Source: Gemmatimonadota bacterium (lineage in GTDB: Bacteria > Gemmatimonadota > Gemmatimonadetes > Longimicrobiales > Gaopeijiaceae). Taken from it: DNA of 60,000 nt. Position numbers and translations under genes: made by a program. Shown piece after piece: positions 1 to 9,066 of the stretch. Where the stretch lies: contig JAUIKL010000004.1 of NCBI GenBank assembly GCA_030430625.1, positions 1 through 60,000 of the forward strand, given 5' to 3'. A model generated the notes under the pieces. The model saw only the letters and a list, made by a program, of their open reading frames with translations. It was not told the origin of the DNA and ran no database searches. The number at the start of each line of letters is the position of its first letter. Within the stretch, counting starts at the first letter, position 1.

Positions 1-138
1 CCGGAGGACGGGGTGTGGCGCACCACGGTGACCTTCGACGAGCCGGGGACCTACATCCTCCGGGCACGCGGGGACGACGGTGCCCTGTACCACGATCAGG
101 ATGTCACCGTGGTCGTTTCGGCCGTGGCGTCGGACTGA
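1..138 (+). CDS. C-terminal end of an Ig/PKD-like protein (partial)
   Basis: An open frame runs in from the left edge in frame 1 and stops at TGA 136-138. The 45 visible residues (for example FDEPGTYILRARGDDGALY, then DVTVVV) look like the last two or three beta strands of a bacterial Ig-like or PKD fold, a form common at the C-terminus of exported or periplasmic proteins. The start and the rest of the gene lie outside the window, so the function cannot be stated. Confidence 0.6.
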   Translation, partial: PEDGVWRTTVTFDEPGTYILRARGDDGALYHDQDVTVVVSAVASD

Positions 139-311
139 GGTCGGGCCAGCAGCGGGTCCGTCCCCGAGACCGTTCTGACACCGTGTGGTCATGGGTCTGT
201 GACCTGATCGTCGTCGCATCGACCACGTAGCGCCTCATCATACCGGGCCCGGCATGTCGCCGGGTCCCTCCGCTCCTGTGCGGTGGGCACGATGTCCCCC
301 CTGGAGGCATG

Positions 312-1706
312 ATGATCAAAGCTCGTGCGCTTCTCGTCCTTCCGCTCGCCGTGGCCATCGGCGCATGCGGAGACACGGATGTACTTCCGACCTCTCCCGA
401 GGGTGTGGAACAACCTTCGGCCGGCTTTCTCTCCGGTTCCGTCTCCTCGGCTCAGGGGCTACAAAGGGCGCTGGACCGAGCCGCTGGTTCGTATAGCCCG
501 TCCCGGATCACGATCCGGCGCGGGGCCGTCATTCACCTCGACGAGACGCTGACGTACGACGGTGCCGGCGCCCTCTCGATCCAGGCGAACGGCGCCACGC
601 TCGTAGGGCCGGCCAAGGGCAACGCCCTCGACTTCTACGGCGGCGGGGACATCACCATCAGGGGGCTGACCGTGACCGGTGCGGCCGAACACGGTATCTA
701 CGCGGAGGTCCCCGGTGATCGCACCGGCACCTTCCACTTCTCGATGACCGGTGTCGAGCTTCGAGAGAACGGTTTTGCGGGACTCTGGATCGACGACCAG
801 GTCCACAACTCGGCGGCGGGTGTATCCCTGCGCGTGGTTGGGAGCACGGTCGTAGGCAACAACACGGCCGGCGTCGGGGAGGTCCTGACGTACGACCAGG
901 TTCTGGCTCTCGCGGACAAGGATGGGATCCGGGTCAACGAGGGCGGCGCAGGGGACCTGCACAGCACGATTCGCAACTCCGAGTTCTACTGGAACCAGGC
1001 GGACGGGGTCGAGTTGGACGAGACCGGTGACGGCGACGTCTACAGCTACATCTACTCGTCGCGGTTCGACGACAACGGGGACCAGCTCCAGTTCCCGGAC
1101 GAGGCCCCCGCCGGCTTCCCGGACGATCCCGACGACTACGAAAAGGACCTCGAGGACGGCTTCGATATCGACGAGAACGACGAAGGTTCGATCTACGCCT
1201 GGTTCAGCAACGTCACGGCCTTCAGCAACGAAGACGAGGGGATCGATCTGGACGAAACCTTCAACGGTTCGATCCACATGGCCGGGGCGCGCATCGTAGC
1301 CAACGAGAACTTCGGGGCCGGGATTCAGCTGACCGAGAGCGAAGAGCAGGAGGGGACGGACGGGGACATCGTTCTCGGGCTTCTCAACGTCACGACGAAC
1401 GGCTCTCGCGACTCACGCGGCATCCGACTCGAGGAGTTCTACGGGGGCGACATCCGCGGCCTGTTGACCCGCTATACCGCTGATGGCAACGACAGCGACG
1501 GCATGCGGGTCGAGGAGTACGACGATGGAGAGATCGACCTCCGTATCTGGCGCGGTGCCTTCACCAACAACGGCGGAGATGGTCTGCAGTTGGAAGAGAA
1601 CGGTGCCGTGACGCTCATCAACGCCTTGTTCGACAACAACGACGATGACGACATCAATGCGGACGACGATGTCGTGGTGACCACGTACGGTGGGCGCATG
1701 AACTGA
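312..1706 (+). CDS. Acidic right-handed parallel beta-helix lipoprotein
   Basis: This is a 464-residue predicted lipoprotein. The N-terminus has a hydrophobic signal ending in a lipobox-like IGAC, followed by GDTD. The body is built of short glycine- and asparagine-rich rungs (ITIRGLTVTGAAEHGIYAE, then repeats of N-G-x-G-I-x-L-D-E), typical of pectate-lyase-like beta-helices. Many rungs carry acidic pairs (DENDE, DLDE, DDDDIN), so the surface should be strongly negative and may bind Ca2+. No catalytic motif was recognised. ATG codons lie at 309 and 312; GGAGG at 303-307 is only 1 nt from the first and 4 nt from the second, so 312 is preferred. Its role is probably cell-surface, as a carbohydrate-binding or structural protein, which is an inference from the fold. 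Confidence 0.75.
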   Translation: MIKARALLVLPLAVAIGACGDTDVLPTSPEGVEQPSAGFLSGSVSSAQGLQRALDRAAGSYSPSRITIRRGAVIHLDETLTYDGAGALSIQANGATLVGPAKGNALDFYGGGDITIRGLTVTGAAEHGIYAEVPGDRTGTFHFSMTGVELRENGFAGLWIDDQVHNSAAGVSLRVVGSTVVGNNTAGVGEVLTYDQVLALADKDGIRVNEGGAGDLHSTIRNSEFYWNQADGVELDETGDGDVYSYIYSSRFDDNGDQLQFPDEAPAGFPDDPDDYEKDLEDGFDIDENDEGSIYAWFSNVTAFSNEDEGIDLDETFNGSIHMAGARIVANENFGAGIQLTESEEQEGTDGDIVLGLLNVTTNGSRDSRGIRLEEFYGGDIRGLLTRYTADGNDSDGMRVEEYDDGEIDLRIWRGAFTNNGGDGLQLEENGAVTLINALFDNNDDDDINADDDVVVTTYGGRMN

Positions 1707-1719
1707 GGCGACAGCCTCA

Positions 1720-1740
1720 CGAGGCGCGTCGAGCGCCTCG
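1720..1740 (+). terminator. Hairpin after the beta-helix gene
   Basis: An 8-bp perfect stem (CGAGGCGC / GCGCCTCG) closes a 5-nt loop 13 nt after the stop codon of the beta-helix gene. There is no following T-run, so a terminator role rests on position only. Confidence 0.35.
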
Positions 1741-1871
1741 ATGCGGGATCGTAGCGGGGTGTCGGCGGGAGCCGGCACCTCGCTTCTCGCTCCGGGCCGC
1801 CCTTGCCCCTAGCTTCGCCCGCTGAGACGACCGCTCCAGGCGGTCGCGATTCGTTGTCCTGGGAGTGAAGC

Positions 1872-2741
1872 ATGAGCGGACGGGTGTATCGAAGGGGCCG
1901 CGCCCTGATCGTCGGCGGACTCGCGTGGTCGATGGGAGCAGCGTGCGCCGCCCCCGAGCCGGAATACCCACGGGAACTCGACATGACGACGTGGTCGATC
2001 GCCGCGATCGACCCGGAGACGGGTGATGTCGGCGTTGCGGTCTCCTCGTGCGTCGAGACGTTCGGCGACGGTGTCGCGGCCCTCGTTCCGGGTAAGGGCG
2101 CGGCGGCGACGCAGGCCGGGTTCGACATCGATAACCGCAACCGTGTATTCGAGGCGCTGAAGGAAGGCCTGACCGCCGAAGAGGTGGTTCAGCGCGTGAC
2201 CGACCCCGCGTGGGACGACGAGCTCGAGCGGCGGCAGTACGGGGTCGTCACGCTGAACGACGGTGTCGTGCACGTGGCCGGGTACACGACCCCTCTTCGT
2301 CAGGGCATGCGCCCCGACGACGATGGCAACATGCGTTTTGCTGGAGTGATGGCGGATGCCAGCCGCGGTGTCACGTCCCAGGGGAACACGCTCGCGAGCT
2401 CCGAGGTCGTCCAGCGTCCTCTGGACGCTTTCCGCTGGGAGGATCCGGCGGGGTTCAACACCCTGGCGGACCGCCTGATGCGGGCACTCGAGGCTGGCTC
2501 GCACGCGGGGGGAGACGTGCGTTGTAACCAGGGCAGCATCCGTCAGACGACGTCGATGGCGGCCATCCTGGTGGCTCGCGGTGGTGACGAGCCGTATGCC
2601 ACGGAAAACATCGGCCAGACGGACGTGGGAACGGACGCGGCCCCGTGGCTCGCTCTCTCCGTGCACACGACTCGACTGGCGGAGAACCCACTGCTCGAAC
2701 TCCGGCAGCAGTTCGACGCGTGGAGGCGCACGGTCGAGTAG
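1872..2741 (+). CDS. Exported DUF1028 family protein (Ntn-hydrolase-like)
   Basis: This is a 289-residue protein. After a basic and hydrophobic signal segment (about residues 1-28, ending near Ala-Cys), it matches the DUF1028 family: TWSIAAIDPETGDVGVAVSS, GDGVAALVPGKGAAATQA, a VVTLNDGVVHVAGYTTP-like block, and a late RPLDAF/ALEAG segment. DUF1028 proteins have an Ntn-hydrolase-like fold and occur next to peptidases and amidases, but the reaction is not settled. The start is supported by GGAG 6 nt upstream of ATG 1872. It appears monocistronic and converges on the outer-membrane protein gene, with a shared hairpin between them. Confidence 0.85.
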   Translation: MSGRVYRRGRALIVGGLAWSMGAACAAPEPEYPRELDMTTWSIAAIDPETGDVGVAVSSCVETFGDGVAALVPGKGAAATQAGFDIDNRNRVFEALKEGLTAEEVVQRVTDPAWDDELERRQYGVVTLNDGVVHVAGYTTPLRQGMRPDDDGNMRFAGVMADASRGVTSQGNTLASSEVVQRPLDAFRWEDPAGFNTLADRLMRALEAGSHAGGDVRCNQGSIRQTTSMAAILVARGGDEPYATENIGQTDVGTDAAPWLALSVHTTRLAENPLLELRQQFDAWRRTVE

Positions 2742-2792
2742 GACCGACGCCGTCCGACCGTTCGGTACTCGCCGGGCGCCACCTACGACGAA

Positions 2793-2828
2793 GAAGCCCC
2801 CGGCACCACGAAGGGTACCGGGGGCTTC
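2793..2828. terminator. Bidirectional terminator hairpin between convergent genes
   Basis: Arms 2793-2807 (GAAGCCCCCGGCACC) and 2814-2828 (GGTACCGGGGGCTTC) pair over 15 positions with one mismatch around the loop ACGAAG. It lies in the 106-bp gap between the DUF1028 gene (+) and the outer-membrane protein gene (-). There is no long T-run on either side. Confidence 0.7.
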
Positions 2829-2847
2829 GATCGTCCTGCCGCGTACG

Positions 2848-3492
2848 TCAGTTCATCGGGACCTTGTATGTCAGCGACGTGCTGAGACCGTACTGCGTCT
2901 GGCCCTCCCAGAACTGCGCCGAGATTCCGGTCCGGAAGGCGACATCGTCGTTGAAGTCCGCCGTCACGCCCGCGTTCACCCCGAAGACGGTGTCGGAGAA
3001 GGACCCGCCGCCGGCGGACGCTCGGTTGTACGTGACCTCAGGGCCTCCCCAGATGTCGACCGTCGGCGCCACGGCATAGCGGCCGTTCAGCTGAATCGGG
3101 AAGGAGGTACGGGTGATGCCGTCGAGGTCGACGTAGTTGACGCCGACCGCTCCCTGGATCTTGGCCACGTTGTCCGCCCCAACGTAGAGGTCGGAGAGGA
3201 GCTGCCCGCCGAAAGTGATCGAGCTCAGAGCTCCCGAGTCACAGTATCCGAGGCCGAGGCGCAACGCCGCCTTGTCGGCAAATGCGTAGGAACCGTCGGC
3301 TCCGTACACGGTCTGCTCGTTGTCACCCAGGCCGAAGTTGACGCCGCCTGCGATCTTGAACGACCCGACAGCGCCGTAGCCCCGGTACTGGTGGTGCATC
3401 GGGAGCCGGCAATCGGCCGCTGCGTCTTGAGGCGCCACGAGGGCCGCCGCAACGGCCACAGACGCGGCCGCGTATACAGTGCGAAGTTTCAT
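2848..3492 (-). CDS. Outer-membrane beta-barrel-like protein
   Basis: This is a 214-residue protein with a clean Sec signal peptide (MKLRTVYAAASVAVAAALV...AAA-D). The mature part alternates polar and hydrophobic residues with aromatic girdles and repeated Gly turns (VGSFKIAGGVNFGLGD, LRLGLGY, TYNRAS, GISAQFWEGQTQ) and ends in a short barrel-like strand. No named family was recognised. The frame opens 35 codons earlier, but the signal peptide and GGAGAA upstream fix the start at ATG 3492. It lies downstream of the AsmA-family gene on the same strand, separated by 175 bp, so it probably has its own promoter. Confidence 0.7.
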   Translation of the reverse strand: MKLRTVYAAASVAVAAALVAPQDAAADCRLPMHHQYRGYGAVGSFKIAGGVNFGLGDNEQTVYGADGSYAFADKAALRLGLGYCDSGALSSITFGGQLLSDLYVGADNVAKIQGAVGVNYVDLDGITRTSFPIQLNGRYAVAPTVDIWGGPEVTYNRASAGGGSFSDTVFGVNAGVTADFNDDVAFRTGISAQFWEGQTQYGLSTSLTYKVPMN

Positions 3493-3667
3493 GGATTCTC
3501 CACTCGAAGATCGAGAAGGCCGCGCCGGGAAGGCGCGGAGAAATTGGGGAAAGACGCACGTTCGATCAGCACCTTTCCTTCGAACCACCGTGTACAAAGT
3601 TCACGGGACGGAACGCGGGCGCTAGCGAATTTTGCACGCCTACGGACGACCCATTCGTTCTCTGCCC

Positions 3668-6475
3668 CTACGGATGCCCCACTCCGCCAAGGATCTGGGC
3701 CGCCCGTTCTCGGGCTTCGGTCACCAACTGTTCGGCTCGGGCTTCGGCTTCTTCCTCGATGTCCGTCGCCCGCTGATCCGCCTCTTCTCTGAGGCGGTCC
3801 CCGGCGCGCTCTGCTGCGATCCGCTGGATCGGATTGCCGGCGCGCTCGACCAGTTCGTTGGCGGCGCGATCCGCCTGGTTTCGGATCTCAGCGGCGGAAC
3901 GGGCGGCCTCGGACCGGATGGTCTCGGCCACGCGCTCGGCATCGGCCACCACGCTGTCTGCTCGCGCCTGCGCGGCCCGGAGGGCCTCGGCCCTCGTGGA
4001 ATCCGCCCGGGCCCGCGCGGCGTCGATCTCGGGTTGCACCGCCGCCGTCGCAGCGTCCGCTCCCGCGCGCACCGCCGCCTCCTGAAGTGATTCGGTGGGG
4101 TCGCCGAGCGCGACCGAGAAGGACGGGTCGAGGACGAAGCCCGAGATCGAGACGCGGACCGGGATCGGGTCGATGCCCGCGATCCGCGACCCGAGCGGCC
4201 CTGCGGCCGACGCCAGGGCGTCGAGAGCGCTGGCCGCGATGCCGGCTCGGGGCACTGCGAGCGTGATGTCGTAGTCGATCGACTGATCGATGCCGTTGGA
4301 CCCCGTCACACCGATGCCCATGCCGGCCACGGTGGCGTCGAAGGGGTAGAGGAGGAGGCGGCCTCCTTCGATCTGGATGCCCGACCGAATGGCGTCCACC
4401 GTCGGGTTGGACAGCCGCGAGAGCTCCAGTCGCTCGGCCAGGCGCTCGAAGATCGGGAAACCCTCGATCTCGACCGGGGACGTCGCGAATGAGCCGTCGC
4501 CTTCGAGAACGTCGAAGTCGGGGCTGAGGTTGGCGCCGAGCGCCCCCTGAAGGTCCAGGTCGGTCGTGAAGGTCCCTTCCGTGTACGCGGCGATCGGGAC
4601 CAGGGCTCGGAAGGACGCGAGACTCGCGGCCGTCTGCCCCATGTCGAGACTGTCGAGGCCGAGTGACAGGGCGAAGGTCGGGCGGGCGGGGTCGGTCGTC
4701 TCGTAGGTGCCATCGACCGAAATCCGGCCTCCGAGTGCCTCGAGTCCGATTCCCTCCATCTCGAGTCGCCCCTCGCGAACGACGGCCCGTCCCCGAGCGT
4801 TCGACATCTCGATGCCGTTGAGTTCGACGCGCTCGGCGACGCCGTCGAGGGTGAGGTCGACGGCGCCGGGGACCTGAATGGCGGTCACCTCGTCGTCGGA
4901 TCTCCACTCGTCGAGGACGAGGCGTTCCGACTCGAAGGACGCCGTGCCGACCAACGTTCCGCTCCCCAAGGCGTACGCCAACAGGTTGTCCAGCTGTCCG
5001 GAGGCCCGGACATCGCTGCTGCCCGCCTGGACATCGAGGTCGGTCAGGCGAGCCGCCGAAGGGGTGAGGGCCAGGTCGAGTGTCCGCACGTCGATCGGCT
5101 GGCGGAGCGCCGGCCCGCGCAGGGCCACGTCTCGGGCCGATACGGTTCCGGATGCGTCCACCCGCTCCCACGCCTCGGCCTGGAGATCGGATCGGCGGGC
5201 GCGTACCGAGGCGTCCACGTCGATGCGGCCCGACAGATCCTCACCTTCGGGGAGTTTCACGGTCTGCGAGAGGGCTGCGAGGTCCATCCGACCCACGGCG
5301 CGAATATCGACGTCGGGGTCCGACAGGGGCGTGCGAACGCGCGCCGATGCGTCGACGCGGTCCTGGCCGACGCGAAAGCTGAGGGTCGACAGGTCGACGA
5401 AGGTCGAGTCGAGGCTGCCCCCTGGATTGCTGACGGTCAGCCGCGCCGAGATCGAGTCGGCCGGGAGCGGGAGGTCCGGGTACCGGAAGCGCCCGTCCTC
5501 CACGGTGAGCGCGAGGGAGAAGGCCGGCACCTCCTCGACCGCGTGACGACCGCGGACCTCACCACTCAACTCGAAGCGCCCGGAGGTCTCGAGGGTCGGG
5601 AAGTCGTTGGCGTACAGGGTGGAGAGTAGGCTGAGCACATCGCCGAAGTCCGAACTCGGGGCCGCGAAGGCGAGGTCGAAGACGGTCGCATCCGCTGCAC
5701 TGGCCACCGATCCATCGAGTCGGAGCTCGAGTGCGTTCAGGCGAATCCTCTGGTCGGTGAGTCGAGCCGTACGCGACTCCATCTCGACACTCACGGTGCC
5801 GTCGTGCGCGACGTCCACCTCGTGGAGGTACGGGGCGCCCGCCATGACCACGGTGACGGCCTCGGTGCGCGTCGACGTCGTGGCATCGAGCGAGGCCCGC
5901 GAGAAGTCTCCCGATAGCTGGTGCTCGATGTTGCGGACGGAGATGCGGGTGTTGGACTCCCGATCGTCGAAGTCGAGGCGACCTCCGTCGACGCGGAGAT
6001 CCCTGAGTGACAGGGCGAGGCCCGGCCCCTCCTGACCCGATTCTTCCTCCGCGGTCGGGTAGACCTCTCCTCCCCAGTTCGTTCGACCCTCCTCGGTGAT
6101 GCGAAGACGTGCGTCCGGCTGTTCGAGCCGGACGGTGCGCACCACGAGGGGGCCGCGCCCGCGTACGGCCGAAAGCAGGGCCGGGCCGTCCATCGAGACC
6201 GCGATTCGATTCGTGGTCAGAACCGTGTCCCCGGCAAAGTCGCCTGTGCCGAGCACGGTCAGCCCTTCGAGTCGGAGGGACGGGTGCGGAAAGTCTCCCA
6301 GAAGCCCCAATCGGGCACGGCTCCACGACACGTCGAGGGACGTGGCGTCGGCGATCTCCGCACGGAGGCGGTCTTCGATGCGGCCCGAGAAGAGAAGGGG
6401 AAGGGCCAGGAGCCCGACGATGATGGCCGCCAGGCCGGAGCCGGCGGCGAGCGCGATCCTACGTGACCGAGACAT
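3668..6475 (-). CDS. AsmA-family envelope protein with C-terminal coiled coil
   Basis: This is a 935-residue protein. One N-terminal transmembrane segment (SGLAAIIVGLLALPLLF) is followed by the AsmA signature region (FPHPSLRLEGLTV, then IRLEQPDARLRI-like text). A long beta-rich middle has AsmA/DUF748-like repeats (LDLRVDGG, VDLTLDGV, LSRLSNPTV). The last ~120 residues are different: Ala/Arg/Glu heptads (ARARADSTRAEALRAA, AERVAETIRSEAARSA) predict a long coiled coil. AsmA-like proteins are thought to be anchored in the inner membrane, span the periplasm and help lipid transport or outer-membrane assembly. The frame also opens at GTG 6490; ATG 6475 is chosen because it directly precedes the basic and hydrophobic segment. 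It lies 69 bp after the sulfotransferase gene on the same strand. Confidence 0.8.
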   Translation of the reverse strand: MSRSRRIALAAGSGLAAIIVGLLALPLLFSGRIEDRLRAEIADATSLDVSWSRARLGLLGDFPHPSLRLEGLTVLGTGDFAGDTVLTTNRIAVSMDGPALLSAVRGRGPLVVRTVRLEQPDARLRITEEGRTNWGGEVYPTAEEESGQEGPGLALSLRDLRVDGGRLDFDDRESNTRISVRNIEHQLSGDFSRASLDATTSTRTEAVTVVMAGAPYLHEVDVAHDGTVSVEMESRTARLTDQRIRLNALELRLDGSVASAADATVFDLAFAAPSSDFGDVLSLLSTLYANDFPTLETSGRFELSGEVRGRHAVEEVPAFSLALTVEDGRFRYPDLPLPADSISARLTVSNPGGSLDSTFVDLSTLSFRVGQDRVDASARVRTPLSDPDVDIRAVGRMDLAALSQTVKLPEGEDLSGRIDVDASVRARRSDLQAEAWERVDASGTVSARDVALRGPALRQPIDVRTLDLALTPSAARLTDLDVQAGSSDVRASGQLDNLLAYALGSGTLVGTASFESERLVLDEWRSDDEVTAIQVPGAVDLTLDGVAERVELNGIEMSNARGRAVVREGRLEMEGIGLEALGGRISVDGTYETTDPARPTFALSLGLDSLDMGQTAASLASFRALVPIAAYTEGTFTTDLDLQGALGANLSPDFDVLEGDGSFATSPVEIEGFPIFERLAERLELSRLSNPTVDAIRSGIQIEGGRLLLYPFDATVAGMGIGVTGSNGIDQSIDYDITLAVPRAGIAASALDALASAAGPLGSRIAGIDPIPVRVSISGFVLDPSFSVALGDPTESLQEAAVRAGADAATAAVQPEIDAARARADSTRAEALRAAQARADSVVADAERVAETIRSEAARSAAEIRNQADRAANELVERAGNPIQRIAAERAGDRLREEADQRATDIEEEAEARAEQLVTEARERAAQILGGVGHP

Positions 6476-6544
6476 GGAGACGGTGTACACCGATGATGCG
6501 CTGGAGGTCGTTCTCGGACTTCGGCGGCCGGAGTGGCCCAGCCG

Positions 6545-7351
6545 TCATAGACCGTACGACGCCAGGGACTCGGGAAAGAAGTCACGCACGATCTCCGCGG
6601 AGTGCGCAACGATGCGGGATCGCACGAAGTCGGGGTCCAAAGTGGCCAGGGGATCGACGTCCTTCGGAGCGTTCTGTTCGTGAGCGATGGCCAACGTGTC
6701 GGGTTGGATGCCCAGAAAGTCCGCGATGCGTGGAGGTGAGCCGTTCAATTCGTGGGTGCGGACGACCAGGCGTCGGCTCGGCTCGATCGCCGCGAACACC
6801 CGGCGGTAGTGATCCGCGTATTGAGCGAGGTACACGTCCAACGAACAGAGGCCGCGGGCCTCAAGTTCGCGCTCTTCTTCGGCGAACTCACCCTGACGGC
6901 CATGTAGGAAGAAGTCTCGGTACGGCTGCCATGCCGTCGACGTCGTCCTGGCGCGGTCGTGATGCGCGACCCTCGACCGCAGCCAGGGTAGGGGCTCCCG
7001 AATGGTCACGATGAACCGGGCCTCGGGGAATGCGTCGGCGAGATGGTCGACGACGTAGGCGAGGGCGTGGGAAGCCTCGACTTCGAGGTGGAGCCGGCGA
7101 TCCCTCGCGACCACCGCCTGTCGGATCCGTGGGGCGTCGGAGGCTGACGATGTCGCCCCGTCGATGGCCAGGTCGATGAGGCGGGCGGCGTCAGCTTCGT
7201 GAGCTGCCCGGTAGGACTGGCCGAACATACTCGCCAGAGTGGTCGTGCCCGTCCGTGCGGCCCCGACCCCGTACACGTGGATGCGTCGTCGCCGCATGCG
7301 GCGCAACGGGGCCTTGATCGGCTCGGGGATCAGGGAAGTGAGGGTCGGCAT
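6545..7351 (-). CDS. Sulfotransferase family protein
   Basis: This is a 268-residue protein with the 5'-phosphosulfate-binding P-loop near residues 29-41 (GVGAARTGTTTLASMF) and a 3'-phosphate-binding region (EARFIVTIREPLPWLRSRV). Both are typical of PAPS-dependent sulfotransferases of the Sulfotransfer family. The enzyme would move a sulfuryl group from PAPS to an acceptor that cannot be named from sequence. The frame opens 32 codons earlier, but that part is Pro/Arg-rich and not conserved-looking, so ATG 7351 is preferred. The AsmA-family gene follows on the same strand, so a role in modifying an envelope glycan or lipid is possible but unproved. Confidence 0.75.
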   Translation of the reverse strand: MPTLTSLIPEPIKAPLRRMRRRRIHVYGVGAARTGTTTLASMFGQSYRAAHEADAARLIDLAIDGATSSASDAPRIRQAVVARDRRLHLEVEASHALAYVVDHLADAFPEARFIVTIREPLPWLRSRVAHHDRARTTSTAWQPYRDFFLHGRQGEFAEEERELEARGLCSLDVYLAQYADHYRRVFAAIEPSRRLVVRTHELNGSPPRIADFLGIQPDTLAIAHEQNAPKDVDPLATLDPDFVRSRIVAHSAEIVRDFFPESLASYGL

Positions 7352-7536
7352 GGTGTGGGCGATCGGGCCTGGAGTCCGCGAAGAGTGTCCCCGACCCGCC
7401 GAGCGATCAAGGACGCCGCTCGGAGGGATTCGCGCCGGGCTCGGCAAAGTCGAGTAGCGACTTTGAAGTGGCGGCTTGCGCAGGCTACGTTGGGCTCGTC
7501 GCGAACGCCCCCGCCACCGTATCCAGCGAGGTATCT

Positions 7537-7857
7537 GTGCTGCGCTCGATCGAATTCGTCGTCAAGGGACGCCGCTACAGCGGTAGGGTCGGGCCCGTAC
7601 CGGACGGCCCGTCGGAGTTCGACGACGGCGCCTGGTTCGTCTCGATGGACGGTGGCCCCGAACGCCGTGTCTTCGAGGCCCATGCCGACGATGAGGACAC
7701 CCCGGAGTTTCGACATCGTATGGTGATCGCTACGTGGCTCACCGAGGGGTACAACCGCCGGGTTTCGGCCGACCGTCGCCGGGCGGCGGAGACGAACTCC
7801 GCCGCGAGCGAGCGTCGCCGTGGTGCGGACCGGAGAGGTGCGGCAGCCACGGGTTGA
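7537..7857 (+). CDS. Small hypothetical protein with Arg-rich tail
   Basis: This is a 106-residue protein starting at GTG 7537, with GCGAGGT 4 nt upstream. The frame opens at GTG 7468, but the extra residues look non-coding. The N-terminal half (RSIEFVVKGRRYSGRVGPV, then GAWFVSMDGGPERRVFEAH) looks like a small beta-rich fold. A helix follows (RMVIATWLTEGYNRRVSADRR), and the tail is Arg/Ala-rich and probably disordered. No family was recognised. It diverges from the sulfotransferase gene and stops 3 bp from the metZ stop on the other strand. Confidence 0.5.
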   Translation: MLRSIEFVVKGRRYSGRVGPVPDGPSEFDDGAWFVSMDGGPERRVFEAHADDEDTPEFRHRMVIATWLTEGYNRRVSADRRRAAETNSAASERRRGADRRGAAATG

Positions 7858-7860
7858 GCA

Positions 7861-9066
7861 TCAACGGATGGACCGGGCCAGGGCATCGAGAACGTCCTGT
7901 GTCACGTCCTCCATGTCCTCCAGGCCCACCGAGATCCGAATCAGACCCGGTGTGATGCCGACCGCCAGCCGGTCCTCCTCGGTCAGCTTCGCGTGGGTCG
8001 TCGAAGCCGGATGTGTGACGATCGTTCGCGTGTCGCCGAGGTTGGCCGTGAGCGAGCACAGACGAATCGCGTCGAGGAACCGACGGCCCTGCTCGACACC
8101 ACCGGGAAGGCAGAAGGTGAGAAGGCCGCCACCCCCGGACATTTGGGCGCGGGCGATGGTGTGCTGGGGGTGCTCGTCCGAAAACGGGTAGCGGATCCGA
8201 TCGACCAGGCCACTCTGTGCGAGATCGGTCGCGAGGCGTTCCGCGTTCTCGGAGTGTCTCTCCATCCTGAGGTGGAGCGTCTCCAGGCTCTTCGCGAGGA
8301 CCCAGGCATTGAAGGGCGAGATCGACGGCCCGCTGGCGCGACAAAAGGCGAAGATGTCGTCGAGCAGGGATTCGGAGCCGACGACGGCTCCACCCATGAC
8401 ACGCCCCTGGCCGTCGACGTACTTCGTTGCGGAGTGCACGACGAGATCGGCGCCGAAGTCGATGGGTCTCTGAAGGACGGGCGTGGCGAAGGTGTTGTCC
8501 ACGACAAAAATCAGCCCTCGCTCGCGGGAGAGCGGCCCCAGCGAGGCGAGGTCCACGACATCGAGACCAGGGTTCGTCGGGGTCTCGACGAAGATCATCC
8601 TGGTCGATCCGGTGATCGCCTCGGCCCATGACTGGATCGGTGCGCCCGCGTCGACGTAGCTGCTCGTGATACCCAGGCGGGGAAAGACGTCGGTCAGGAG
8701 CCTGTGGGTCGATCCGAATACGGAGCGGCACGCCACGATGTGGTCGCCGGCCGACAGGAGGCCGACGACGGCAGCGAAGATCGCCGCCATCCCGGTGGCG
8801 GTGGAGTGACCGCACTCTGCTCCCTCAAGCGCGGCGAGCCGGGACGAGAGTTCGTCTGCGTTGGGGTTCGTGAATCGACTGTAGATCGGGCGCTCGAGGT
8901 CCCCCGCGAACGTGGCACGCATCTCCTCCGCGTCGTCGAAGACGAAGCTCGAGGTGAGGAAGATCGGGCTGGAGTGTTCGCGGTACGGGCCGCGCTCGGC
9001 GGTCGAGTGGATCGCCGCCGTTCTCGGGCCCAGGGGACGCGTGGGCCGTCGGGCGGGGCCCGTCAT
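7861..9066 (-). CDS. metZ: O-acylhomoserine sulfhydrylase, PLP-dependent
   Basis: This is a 401-residue Cys/Met-metabolism PLP enzyme. It has the YSRFTNPN block (about 62-69), the STATGMAAI phosphate-binding turn (88-96), an ETPTNPGLDVVD block typical of MetZ, Asp190 in the VVDNT motif and the Schiff-base Lys215 in HSATKYVDGQG. MetZ makes homocysteine directly from O-succinylhomoserine and sulfide, bypassing cystathionine. Its ATG overlaps the panB stop as ATGA (9063-9066), so it is translationally coupled and belongs to the SAM-riboswitch operon with metX and panB. Succinyl versus acetyl donor preference cannot be read from sequence alone. Confidence 0.88.
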   Translation of the reverse strand: MTGPARRPTRPLGPRTAAIHSTAERGPYREHSSPIFLTSSFVFDDAEEMRATFAGDLERPIYSRFTNPNADELSSRLAALEGAECGHSTATGMAAIFAAVVGLLSAGDHIVACRSVFGSTHRLLTDVFPRLGITSSYVDAGAPIQSWAEAITGSTRMIFVETPTNPGLDVVDLASLGPLSRERGLIFVVDNTFATPVLQRPIDFGADLVVHSATKYVDGQGRVMGGAVVGSESLLDDIFAFCRASGPSISPFNAWVLAKSLETLHLRMERHSENAERLATDLAQSGLVDRIRYPFSDEHPQHTIARAQMSGGGGLLTFCLPGGVEQGRRFLDAIRLCSLTANLGDTRTIVTHPASTTHAKLTEEDRLAVGITPGLIRISVGLEDMEDVTQDVLDALARSIR

